From Streptomyces olivaceus (GTDB taxonomy: Bacteria > Actinomycetota > Actinomycetes > Streptomycetales > Streptomycetaceae), in assembly GCF_000721235.1 (NCBI RefSeq), contig NZ_JOFH01000027.1:1-64000 (forward strand): a stretch of DNA of 64,000 nucleotides, written 5' to 3'. Positions within the stretch are counted from its first letter, which is position 1. Every line of letters begins with the position of its first letter. The notes beneath the pieces are model-generated. The model was not told the DNA's origin. It searched no databases and saw only the letters and a list, made by a program, of their open reading frames with translations. Below are positions 18,099 through 26,403 of this stretch, piece by piece. The position numbers and the translations under genes are program-made.

Positions 18099-19168
18099 GA
18101 AAGCACCGGGTCGGGCAGGGACCCGCCGGAGCGCGGCACGGTGCCGTTCACGTCCTCGTACGTGCGACGGCCCCAGAGCATCCTGGTCCAGCCGTCGCCG
18201 GCGTCGGCCGGCGAGTCGACCAGGGCCGGCTCCGCGACGGGATCGGGCAGCAGGTGGTCGTTCTCGGCCAGCCAGGCGTCGTTGTACACCGTCGCCTGGT
18301 AGCGGTATCCCTCGTCGGGGAGCATCACGACGCACAGTCCGTCGGGGTTGCGGTCGGCCCACCACTTGGCGGCCAGGTAGGCGGCACCGCTGGTCGGCCC
18401 CTGGAACAGCGCGTGGGTGGCGTGCAGTCGCCTGGTGAAGGCGTACGCCTCCGGTGCCGAGCACCAGTGCACCTCGTCGAAGGTGGAGTGGTCGAGGTTG
18501 GCGGGCCACAGGCTGTTGCCGAGGCCGCGCAGGGAGCGGGGGCCGTCGGGCTGGCCGAAGAGCACGCTGCGGTGGCTGTCCACGCCGATGGCCTGTGTGT
18601 GCGGGGTCAGTTCGCGCAGCCCGGCGGTGGTGCCGCACATCGATCCTCCCGAACCGACCGGCCCGACCAGGCAGTCGACCGTGCCGAGGGAGCGCGCGAT
18701 CTGCTCGGCGACCACCCCGTAGGAGCGAGGGTTGTCGGGGTTGCTGTACTGCTCGGGGCAGAAGGCGGAGGGGAGTTCCGCGCGGATCTCGGCGAGTCTG
18801 CGCAGCCGTGCCTCCTGGTAGCCGCCGACCCTGGCGGGCTCCTGGCAGATCTCGATGGTGGCGCCGAGATCGGTCAGTCGCCGGTACAGGTTGGCGTCGA
18901 TCGCCGGGTCGCTGACGAGGATCAGCTCCCGCTCCATGAGGGCGGACTGCATCGCCAGCGCGAGGCCGAACGTCCCGGACGTGGTCTCCACGATCACCGT
19001 GCCGGCGTCCAGGTCGCCCCGGGAATGCGCGCGCTTGAGGATGTAGCGCGCGGGAAGCAGCTTCATGAGGGAGAAGACCGCGCCGTACAGGTTGGGGCCG
19101 AGCCGCACGAGACGCGGCATCATCGTCGCCTCGGTGATCGAGTGGTACGTCGGCGTGGTCGCCGTCAT
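18095..19168 (-). CDS. PLP-dependent beta-replacement enzyme (cysteine synthase/SbnA-like)
   Basis: This 357-residue fold-type II PLP enzyme has Lys45 in RYILKRAHSRG as the likely Schiff-base lysine, VETTSGTFGLALA as the substrate-carboxylate loop, and GPVGSGGSMCG (about 165-175) as the PLP phosphate loop. It is the first gene of the coupled synthase-lyase-ligase-NRPS run. With an upstream threonine kinase homologue in the cluster, its likely substrate is O-phosphothreonine and its product an aminated intermediate cleaved by the lyase. SbnA, which uses O-phosphoserine for 2,3-diaminopropionate, is the closest known logic. The start is the ATG at 19168, with AGGAGCCCTTC upstream. A 223-bp gap before it probably holds a promoter. 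Confidence 0.87.
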   Translation of the reverse strand: MTATTPTYHSITEATMMPRLVRLGPNLYGAVFSLMKLLPARYILKRAHSRGDLDAGTVIVETTSGTFGLALAMQSALMERELILVSDPAIDANLYRRLTDLGATIEICQEPARVGGYQEARLRRLAEIRAELPSAFCPEQYSNPDNPRSYGVVAEQIARSLGTVDCLVGPVGSGGSMCGTTAGLRELTPHTQAIGVDSHRSVLFGQPDGPRSLRGLGNSLWPANLDHSTFDEVHWCSAPEAYAFTRRLHATHALFQGPTSGAAYLAAKWWADRNPDGLCVVMLPDEGYRYQATVYNDAWLAENDHLLPDPVAEPALVDSPADAGDGWTRMLWGRRTYEDVNGTVPRSGGSLPDPVLS

Positions 19169-19391
19169 GAAGGGCTCCTGGGGGGTCGAGGCCGTCGATG
19201 ATCATGGGGAGTGAAGTCGCTTCGGGCGCCGCGCCGTCCGCGGATCCACCCCCGTACCCGCGCGCTCCACGGCGCGGTGGCCCTAGGGGTACTCGGCGGG
19301 GTGGCGGGGTGCGGACGGACGTCGGTCAGCCTGCTGATGGTCCACAGATTCACGGGCGTGGCTCGGGTTCGAGGTGGGGAGGCGCCGGACT

Positions 19392-20345
19392 TCAGGAAGG
19401 GACCTGAGTGTCGGCGCGCTCTTTGGCGAGGGCCAGGTAGACCTGGTCCAGCGTCGGTTCGGACAGCGAGATGCCGGTGATCCTCACTCCCGCGGTGTCG
19501 AAGGCCCGGACTGCGGCGGCCAGTCCGATGGATTCCTCCACGGGGGCGGTGACCGTGCCCGCGGGCTCGCCCGGACCGGCGTCCAGGCCCGCCGCGCGCA
19601 GGGCACTCAGCGCGGTCGGCAAGCGTCCGGGATCGGCGAGGGTGGCCCGGACGGTGCTGCCGCCCAGACGCTCCTTGAGCTGGGCGACCGAGCCGTCCGC
19701 AACGCACCGGCCGCGAGACAGCACCATGACGCGGTCCGCCAGCTGTTCGGCCTCCTCCAGGTACTGGGTGGTCAGCAGCACGGTGGTGCCGGTGCCCACC
19801 ACCTCGCGGACCAGGTCCCACAGGGCGTTGCGGCTGACGGGGTCGAGCCCGGTGGTCGGTTCGTCCAGGAAGAGCACCTGGGGGTGGCCGACGAAGCTGC
19901 TGGCCAGGTCGAGGCGCCGGCGCATGCCTCCCGAGTACGTGCCCGCGGCCCGGTCGGCCGCCTCGGTCAGCGCGAACATGTCCAGCAACTGCTCGGCCCG
20001 TGCCGCGGCCTCCCGCTTGCCGGCACCGAGGAGCCGGGCCACCAGCAGCAGGTTGGCGCGTCCGGTGAGACTCTCGTCCACCGCCGCGAACTGGCCGGTC
20101 AGGCCGATGCGGCGGCGTACGTCCCGGGCCTCGCGCACCACGTCGAATCCGGATACCCGGGCTGTGCCTTTTGTGGGCGGCAGCAGAGTGGCGAGAATAC
20201 TCACCAGCGTGCTTTTTCCCGCTCCGTTATGACCGAGCAGACAGAGTACACGCCCCTTTTTCATCTGGAAGCTGACGCCGTCGAGTGCCGGGGTGGCACC
20301 GAACGTCCTGCCCAGCTCCATTGCTTCGATCATCACGTCACTCAT
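19392..20345 (-). CDS. ABC transporter ATP-binding protein (DrrA-like)
   Basis: This 317-residue ATPase has Walker A GHNGAGKST (about 39-47), signature YSGGMRRRLDLA and Walker B VLFLDEPTTGLDP. The C-terminal extension with VAQLKERLGG and a final LDQVYLALA segment is typical of the daunorubicin-resistance (DrrA) subfamily. Its membrane partner is not adjacent; the DrrB-like permease at 9238-10074 in the same cluster is the best candidate. Export of, or resistance to, the lipopeptide is the expected role. It is oriented like the diaminobutyrate genes but separated from them by 223 bp. Confidence 0.92.
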   Translation of the reverse strand: MSDVMIEAMELGRTFGATPALDGVSFQMKKGRVLCLLGHNGAGKSTLVSILATLLPPTKGTARVSGFDVVREARDVRRRIGLTGQFAAVDESLTGRANLLLVARLLGAGKREAAARAEQLLDMFALTEAADRAAGTYSGGMRRRLDLASSFVGHPQVLFLDEPTTGLDPVSRNALWDLVREVVGTGTTVLLTTQYLEEAEQLADRVMVLSRGRCVADGSVAQLKERLGGSTVRATLADPGRLPTALSALRAAGLDAGPGEPAGTVTAPVEESIGLAAAVRAFDTAGVRITGISLSEPTLDQVYLALAKERADTQVPS

Positions 20346-20495
20346 CGATGCCGGTCCTCGCAGATAGCGGCCGAGACGCCTTTGGGGAGGCAGAGAGATC
20401 CTGCAATCCCGACCGTCCGCGCCACAAGGAGAGCTACAACAAGCTGCCAGCGACCTGAGGTTTTCCGCATTGTCAAAGCTCAGCCTGACAAGTTC

Positions 20496-21338
20496 TTACC
20501 CCGCCAACTGGCTGGTAGCCGCGGGCAGGAGGTCACCCGAGGGCGAAAGGAGGCCGAGCTCCACCGCGCGTGCACCCGCCTGAAATCGTGAGGTCGCCCC
20601 CAGTTCACGGGTGATTTCCGCGACATTACGCCGGTACGTGCGCACCGATACGCCCAGTTCACGGGCGGCGGCCTCGTCGGTCCGTCCCGAGCTGAGCGCC
20701 TGGAGGATGCGCCGGCCGAGCGCGCTGCGTGAGCGGTCACTCAGACGCCGGTGGTCCGCGAGGGCGGCGCTGCCGGACCAGGAGACGGCGAACAGGGTGT
20801 GCAGGGTGCGCAGGACGGCCGGGGCCCGGACGACCACCGCCTCACGGACGGCGACTCCGTTGCGGATCCACACGGCGCCGACAACGCTGTCAGCGAGCAC
20901 CATCTCCTGCAACGGGGCCTTGGCCAGGCGGATTTCGACCCCGGGTGCGTACTTGTCGAGGTGTTCGAGGAAGCGGCGGTCGCGCAGCAGGCCCACCCGG
21001 CCGAGCAGCTTGACGCCGACTCCGCGTGCGGTCGCCCGGCCCAGCTGGTCGATCAGTTGGTGGGTCTCGTCCTCGCCCTCCCCGGTGAGGACGACGGCTA
21101 GGTGGTGGCGGGCGGTGGCGATCATCTGCTCGGTGGCGACCCCAACCGAATTCTCGTCCGGCTCGAGCGAGGCGACCAGCCGCTCGACGCTGCGGTGGCG
21201 GTCGACGGCGATTTCGACGAGTTTCCGCGCTTGTAGCAGCACGCCTTCTATTTCGTCGCTCGACGGCCGTGATTCCGTGAGTTCTGCCGTGAATGCAGAA
21301 TCGTTGGCTATCTCAAGATTGACTGAGTTACTTGGCAC
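20496..21338 (-). CDS. LuxR-type transcriptional regulator
   Basis: The C-terminal ~65 residues (LSDRSRSALGRRILQALSSGRTDEAAARELGVSVRTYRRNVAEI, quoted in part) form a GerE/LuxR helix-turn-helix. The preceding ~200 residues resemble the phospholipase-D-like or TrmB-like sensor region of actinobacterial regulators. I choose GTG at 21338-21336 because AGGGGGAG sits directly upstream; a longer frame to 21578 lacks such a site. It lies upstream of the ABC ATPase gene at the edge of the lipopeptide cluster, so pathway-specific control is likely. No N-terminal AAA domain is present. Confidence 0.85.
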   Translation of the reverse strand: MPSNSVNLEIANDSAFTAELTESRPSSDEIEGVLLQARKLVEIAVDRHRSVERLVASLEPDENSVGVATEQMIATARHHLAVVLTGEGEDETHQLIDQLGRATARGVGVKLLGRVGLLRDRRFLEHLDKYAPGVEIRLAKAPLQEMVLADSVVGAVWIRNGVAVREAVVVRAPAVLRTLHTLFAVSWSGSAALADHRRLSDRSRSALGRRILQALSSGRTDEAAARELGVSVRTYRRNVAEITRELGATSRFQAGARAVELGLLSPSGDLLPAATSQLAG

Positions 21339-21733
21339 AGCTCCCCCTGAAGCTTGACCAATAGGAGTCCCCGCCCGCCCTGTTCCTGCACCTTCACGGG
21401 GCGCGAAGATCCGGGCGCGGGGTGATACTCGTGCAAACAGCCAGAGAAATAACCTAGCGAGATGCCGTACTGAGCCCATGAAGAGGCGTACGACCTGCAG
21501 GCGCAACGCGGCAGACATCCCGCATTTCGAACTCCATTCCCCCGCTAAGCAGACACAGACGACAAACTGGACATCCACCTGAAGGATGGTCGACAGGCGC
21601 CTGTGTCACTCCCGTTAGTTCGACGGTACCCAGGACAGCTTCGTAACGTCAAATATTTCTGTCTGAAACGATTACGGAAAACCGCATTGTGCGGCGGCGC
21701 ATCCTTTGTATGCCGACGACACTTCGCGTGAAC
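21339..21733. other. Gene-free region upstream of LuxR-type regulator
   Basis: These roughly 395 bp are richer in AT than the rest (notably 21590-21700). They should contain the regulator's promoter. I see no credible gene, RNA or clear operator in them. Confidence 0.5.
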
Positions 21734-21769
21734 GCCTCCGGCCCGCCGGGTACGGCAGGGGCCGGAGGC
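21734..21769 (-). terminator. Terminator-like hairpin after the HAD phosphatase gene
   Basis: Arms 21734-21743 and 21760-21769 (gcctccggcc/ggccggaggc) are perfect complements around a 16-nt loop. They lie 7 bp beyond the stop of the leftward phosphatase gene. There is no T-run. Confidence 0.75.
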
Positions 21770-21775
21770 GCCCGG

Positions 21776-22414
21776 TCAGTCCAGAGCCCCGTCGTAGTCG
21801 GGCAGCTTGAAGGTCCGCTCCGCGTGGCCCCCTACCAGGTCCGACGTGTTGTTCCCGATGTTGGCGACGATCGTGTACCCGTCGGCCTCGATCTGCGCCC
21901 GCTTCGACGTCTTGAACTCGGCCGTGTCACGGAAGAGATCACCGATGTTCCGCTGGTACAGACCGGTGATCGGATACCCGACCGCCTCCAGGTTCGCCTC
22001 CGTGACCCACGAGATCAGGTCGGGCCGAGCGGTGACGAAGAATATGGCCGCGCCCTTGCTGTGTGCGTACTGGGCGATCTCGAGAGTCGGCTTGACGGCC
22101 GGCGTTGGCGGAAGCGCCTGGAAGTGCGTCTCCAGCGAGGTGTTGTCGATGTCGAGGACGATCGCAGGCTTCTCGCCCGCGCTGTTGTCCAGCCGCTGCT
22201 CGACGTAGGGGCGCGCCTCGTCCATCACCTTGCGCACATCGCCCAGCCAGGTGTCGTAGTCCACCTCCGTCGCCGCGGCCCGGGCCTGTGTGGCCGTCGT
22301 CGACCGGCTCTCGTCCGCCTGGACGGCCCCCGCCTGGGCCGCCCCCGTGACTCCCAGAACGAGCGTAGCCGCTACGGTCGCCGCTGCGCGTCCTCGGAAC
22401 GCAATCCTGGCCAT
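21776..22414 (-). CDS. Secreted HAD-family acid phosphatase
   Basis: This 212-residue protein begins with a Sec-type signal peptide (positive MARIAFRGR, hydrophobic core to about residue 30, AQA-like cleavage). The HAD motif I is VLDIDNTSLET (DxDxT), motif II is FFVTARPD, and later GYTIVANIGNNTSDL supplies the final acidic motif. This is the class B/III acid phosphatase pattern; it should hydrolyse phosphate monoesters outside the cell. The ATG at 22414 is preceded by AGGGAGGA. It faces away from the mobile-element remnants and is not linked to the lipopeptide genes by orientation or spacing. Confidence 0.9.
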   Translation of the reverse strand: MARIAFRGRAAATVAATLVLGVTGAAQAGAVQADESRSTTATQARAAATEVDYDTWLGDVRKVMDEARPYVEQRLDNSAGEKPAIVLDIDNTSLETHFQALPPTPAVKPTLEIAQYAHSKGAAIFFVTARPDLISWVTEANLEAVGYPITGLYQRNIGDLFRDTAEFKTSKRAQIEADGYTIVANIGNNTSDLVGGHAERTFKLPDYDGALD

Positions 22415-22849
22415 TCGTCCTCCCTGGTGTTCGCTGCTCGGTGGCCGTCCGGCCCCCGCCAAGCTGAACCTAAAGGCCGATTCGACCTGATTGACGTGGG
22501 AGTGACCGCAACCGGAACAGGAGCTCCTCACGACCGCTCCCGTGCTCACCAGCGCCCGCTACATCGCGCCAAGCAGGCCGAATCGGTGGCAGGGTGCTGC
22601 CACCGGGGAACTCCGATCCGACGGGGCCGCAGGTCGTGGCCGCGGGGGCCGTGTGCGAGCGGTGGCAACCCCCGTTCTGCTCGTGGCTCCATAACAAGCC
22701 TCGGCGCCGACCGCGTTGTCGGTCGGGAGCAGCTGTCCGCGCTCTCTGTGAACGGACTACCCCTCCGGGCATGACCTGCGGTATCGCGGATATGCGGTCA
22801 CGAGGGGACAGAGGACCAGCACGAGGACGGTGCATTGACGACGATGTGA
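22415..22849. other. Gene-free stretch before an integrase remnant
   Basis: These 435 bp carry the phosphatase promoter side and then sequence in which I recognise no gene. Frames are short or have atypical composition. Confidence 0.45.
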
Positions 22850-23181
22850 TCGCGGTGAGTCCGTGCCGCAGTATTGATCTGCCGCCCATCGTGGTCAAGC
22901 CGCCGCAGTGGTTCACGCCCGACCAGGCGCTGAGCGTCCCCGACGGACTCACCCCCGCCTGGCGGACAAAGCGACTGCTCGGCTTTTACACTGCACTGCG
23001 CTGGGGCGAGCTCTCCGGCCTGCACCGCCGCCGCATCGACACGCGCCCCTCCGGCTTGGCCGTAGTAGAGGTCGATACCAAGAGCGCCATCAAGGAGTGT
23101 CCCCATGAATTCCAGCAGCCGCCGGGAGGTCGCACTCCCGTCCCACGCTCTAGGCGTATTGATCACGAGCATTGTTACTGA
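22850..23181 (+). pseudogene. Tyrosine recombinase (phage integrase) remnant
   Basis: The frame reads WFTPDQALSV, then LLGFYTALRWGELSGLHRRR and VVEVDTKSAIKECPHE. This is the start of the catalytic domain of actinobacterial phage integrases, including the first catalytic Arg in ALRWGE. The N-terminal binding domains and the later HxxR and Tyr motifs are absent, so only a fragment of about 100 residues of a ~400-residue protein remains. It marks an old integration event between the phosphatase and the two-component genes. Confidence 0.72.
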
Positions 23182-23978
23182 CTTCGGCTCGGCAGGGTGA
23201 ACTTTCGGGAAGTCCCTGGTGGGGCCGGAGCGGTGCCTGGATCCCGTCATGTGTGAGATATGCGGATGGGGATGGTTTGACGCCAGAGAGACAGCAGCGC
23301 CGAGGAGCCGTGCGGAAGCAGCCGGCTGAGCATTACGAGGGGACGGGCAAGCCGCCCGAGGGGGCGCGACGGTTGCGGTTGAACTCGAAGTCGTTAATCG
23401 GTGGCATCAGTTGTAGCAGGACGGTGGTGTCTTGGGCGCTGGCCTCGCGCGGTCCGAGCGGGTCGGGATGCCGGATGTCTCCGCGTTGTCCGGAGAAGCC
23501 GGCCGCGTATCCGGAGCAGGAGTCGGCCGACGCGACTCCATCGGCGTGAGGCTCCGTACCTGTGGAGGCGCTGCGTGCTGCGGTGAGCAACGACGGGCCA
23601 GAGTTCTGGTGCCGACCGATGGAGGCCGTGACGCTAACTTGACGCTCTTGGGGCCCGGCGGAACTCATCCGGGCCCCAAGAGCATCTCTGACCTGCTGCT
23701 GTCCTCCCTGCGTGCAGGTCGACACCTTTCCGATGACGCACCATGTGGAGTGTGTCGCGATCCTTGAACCGGCCGTGAAGGGCTCCTGACCCGCGGTTTC
23801 TTGCGTGCGCAGTATGTGCGGTGTGGGTGTCACGGGCGATGTCTCGACGCTGAGATGACGCTCGTGACGCTCATTTGGCGCTCGTTCTGATGGGATGCCA
23901 GGCGTGCGTCGAGCAGATCGGGTGGCGTCAGAGCTGCAAGTAACGATGTGACGTTGAGGGCTCGTGACGCTCACCGTC
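23182..23978. other. Decayed spacer with one strong hairpin
   Basis: These 800 bp have lower GC and no believable reading frame. The only structure I see is the perfect hairpin at 23644-23683, listed separately. They lie between integrase and IS3 remnants and are probably leftover mobile DNA. Confidence 0.45.
23644..23683. repeat. Orphan hairpin with 15-bp perfect stem
   Basis: Arms 23644-23658 and 23669-23683 (gctcttggggcccgg and its complement) flank a 10-nt loop. It looks like a bidirectional terminator, but no intact gene ends nearby on either side. It may be the terminator of a gene that has since decayed. Confidence 0.8.
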
Positions 23979-24156
23979 AGGCAGGAGTTCCCGCAGTCCC
24001 ATTAGCGGGAGACAGCGGACTCGTGGAGCGCACGGGCAGTTGCGGGAGCCGGCCCTCGTCCGTGGTGGCGATCTGGTCCAGCGTGGCACCGGGCTCACGG
24101 TTGCGCGCGACCCGCACGATGTCCTCGCGGAACTCCTTCGGCCACGGCTCGGGCAC
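23979..24156 (-). pseudogene. IS3-type transposase OrfA remnant
   Basis: From GTG 24156 the complement reads VPEPWPKEFREDIVRVARNR, then EPGATLDQIATTDEG. This is the conserved N-terminal helix-turn-helix of IS3-family OrfA. The match stops after about 45 residues, and the frame ends near 23979. OrfB and both ends of the element are missing. Confidence 0.7.
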
Positions 24157-24347
24157 CGAAACATCCTTCCAGGCCGCCTCTCGGCAGGCCAGGTCAAGGT
24201 GTCACCTGTCCGTGCGGCAGTTCCGTCGCGCCACGCGACTCAGTCGGTGACACGGAGGACTGGGATGGCGCCGTGTCGCGATGCGAGTGGCTCTTTGGAG
24301 TGACGAAGGCCGGCGTGCGAGGTCCTAGTGTCGGAGGGATGAGAGTG

Positions 24348-25529
24348 ATGGACGGCAGGTGGCCCCGGTGGGGCGCCGAAGCCGGGTTGATCGTGCTGAC
24401 GCTTCTGCCGCCGCTGCTGTCGCAGCCGTACGTGGACACCTCCGGGGCGGCATGGGTGTCGCTCACGGTGTACGAGGCGGTGGGGGTGGTGGTCCTGCTG
24501 CTGAGGCGGCGGCTGCCGGCCACTGCCTTCGTCGTGGTTTTCGGGGCCCTGCTGGCGGCGCTCGTCGGCAGTGCGGGCGCAGGGGCCAAGCTGTCGCCGC
24601 TGGTCTTCCTGCCGCTGGCGGTGCTCCTCTACAACCTGGGCAACCACGGCACGAGCTGGCGACGGACCGTGTCGGCGGTCCTCGGCGTCACCGTGCTGAG
24701 CGTGGCCGGTGTGTGGCTGAACCGGATGACGACCGACTCCCGCGACTTCCAGGGCGGTCTGGACGTCCTCGCCGCACTGGCCCCGATGCCGCTGGCGTGG
24801 GCCATGGGGTTCGCCGCGCGGACCCGGCAGGAACTGCTGGCCGCGGCCGAGCGGCGGACGGCTGACGCACGCCGGGCGCAGGCCCTGGAGGCGGCGCAGG
24901 CCACACAGCGCGAGCGGACCCGGATCGCCGGTGAGATGCACGATGTGGTCGCGCACTCGCTGACTCTGCTCGTCGTGCACGCGGAGACCCTGCGGGCCCG
25001 CGGCAGCGAGTTGCCCGGCTGGGCCCGTGCCCAGGTCGACGGGCTGGCGACGGCGGGCCGGCAGAGCAGCGGCGAGCTGCGAGACCTGCTGCGGATGCTG
25101 CGCGATCCCGCGGACGCGGTCCCGCTCCGGCCGGTGCCGGACCTCGGCGGGCTGGACACGTTGCTGGACAGCCACCGTGCCGCGGGAGGGACGGTCGATC
25201 TGACCACGGGCGGCAGGCTGGAGTCCGTGCCGGGGCCGGTGCAGTCGGCGGCGTACCGCGTCGTGCAGGAGGCGCTGGTCAACGCACGTCGGCACGCGCC
25301 CGGGGCGCCGGTCCGGGTGAGTGTCGACGACGTGGCGGAAGAGTTGCGGTGCGAGGTCGTGAACGGCCGCGCGGCGCGGCGCGCAACGGCCGGCGCGGGT
25401 GTCGGACTCGGCCTGGCCGGCATGGAGGAACGGGTGGGTGCCCTGGGCGGCGAACTCACCGCGGGACCGACCGGTGACGGCGGCTTCCGCGTCGTGGCCA
25501 CGATGTCGTGGGAGCACGCCGGTGTCTGA
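24348..25529 (+). CDS. NarL-family sensor histidine kinase
   Basis: This kinase of about 393 residues has 4-5 hydrophobic segments in the first ~160 residues, then a short coiled region and a HisKA_3 domain with RIAGEMHDVVAHSLTLLVVH, in which His198 is the phosphorylation site. The C-terminal ATPase domain shows EALVNARRHAPG (N box) and GVGLGLAGMEERVGALGG (G box). A GGAGGG sequence at 24333-24338 fits the ATG at 24348; the ATG at 24339 is too close to it. It overlaps the response regulator by 8 nt. The ligand is unknown; relatives often respond to envelope stress. Confidence 0.92.
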   Translation: MDGRWPRWGAEAGLIVLTLLPPLLSQPYVDTSGAAWVSLTVYEAVGVVVLLLRRRLPATAFVVVFGALLAALVGSAGAGAKLSPLVFLPLAVLLYNLGNHGTSWRRTVSAVLGVTVLSVAGVWLNRMTTDSRDFQGGLDVLAALAPMPLAWAMGFAARTRQELLAAAERRTADARRAQALEAAQATQRERTRIAGEMHDVVAHSLTLLVVHAETLRARGSELPGWARAQVDGLATAGRQSSGELRDLLRMLRDPADAVPLRPVPDLGGLDTLLDSHRAAGGTVDLTTGGRLESVPGPVQSAAYRVVQEALVNARRHAPGAPVRVSVDDVAEELRCEVVNGRAARRATAGAGVGLGLAGMEERVGALGGELTAGPTGDGGFRVVATMSWEHAGV

Positions 25530-26187
25530 GCAGATCAGTGTGCTTGTCGTGGACGACGAGCCGATCATCCGCGCCGGTCTGAGCGCGATCCTGGACAGCC
25601 AGGCGGACATCACCGTGGCGGGTACCGCGAACGACGGTGCGGAAGCCGTCGAGGCGTGCGCGCGGCTGCGGCCCGACGTGCTGCTGATGGACATCCGCAT
25701 GCCGCGCCGCGACGGGCTGTGGGCGCTGGCCGAGCTGGGCCGCCGGGGACTGACCGGGCCGGGGCGCAGCCGGGTGCTGATGCTGACCACGTTCGACCTG
25801 GACGAGTACGTCGACGACGCGCTGGCCGCCGAGGCCTCCGGTTTTCTGCTGAAGAACAGTTCGTACGAGGAGCTGACTGGGGCCGTGCGTGCCGCGGCGG
25901 CCGGGTACAGCGCGCTGAGCCCGGCGGTGACCCAGCGCATCATCGAGGGGCATCTCAGCGGCCGGCGCCGACCCGGCGACCAGGAGCTGGCCCGGCTGCG
26001 GGACCTCACCGAGCGGGAGGTCGACGTGCTGCGTCTGATCCGGGACGGGCTGAGCAACGCCGAGATCGCCGAACGGCTCGTGGTGAGCCTGCACACGGTG
26101 AAGACGCACGTCAGCCGTGTGCTGACGAAGACCGGCTGCCAGAGCAGGGCGCAGGCGGCGGTGCTGGCCAGGAACACCCTGTCCTGA
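25522..26187 (+). CDS. NarL/FixJ-family response regulator
   Basis: This 221-residue protein has a receiver domain (VLVVDDEP at the start, phospho-acceptor Asp57 in LLMDIRMP, and Lys in LLKNSS) and a C-terminal LuxR-type helix-turn-helix (LTEREVDVLRLIRDGLSNAEIA, then TVKTHVSRVLTKTG). It starts at GTG 25522 inside the end of the kinase gene, so the pair is translationally coupled. It should be phosphorylated by that kinase and act on nearby promoters, perhaps including the lipoprotein gene that follows 216 bp later. Confidence 0.94.
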   Translation: MSEQISVLVVDDEPIIRAGLSAILDSQADITVAGTANDGAEAVEACARLRPDVLLMDIRMPRRDGLWALAELGRRGLTGPGRSRVLMLTTFDLDEYVDDALAAEASGFLLKNSSYEELTGAVRAAAAGYSALSPAVTQRIIEGHLSGRRRPGDQELARLRDLTEREVDVLRLIRDGLSNAEIAERLVVSLHTVKTHVSRVLTKTGCQSRAQAAVLARNTLS

Positions 26188-26223
26188 CCCGCCCCTTCCT
26201 GGTGGGCGGGGCGCCGGGCCCCG

Positions 26224-26249
26224 CGAGGTCATTCCTTGGAGTGACCTCG
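26224..26249 (+). terminator. Hairpin after the two-component operon
   Basis: Two 12-bp arms (26224-26235 and 26238-26249; 11 matches and one G-U pair in RNA) nearly abut, 37 bp after the response regulator stop. It could be a terminator or a protein-binding palindrome for the following gene. Confidence 0.55.
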
Positions 26250-26403
26250 TGCCCGCGGGAAGCCCGCCATCGAGCGATGTGCCGGGAGCGCGCCGCTGAC
26301 TGAATGGCTGTTGTGCGCGGGACCCGCCGGAAGGCCGCTCGACGGATGGCTGCCAGGTCCCTCGACGCACAGAGCAACTGTCATGCGCCGAAGGGAACCT
26401 GTC

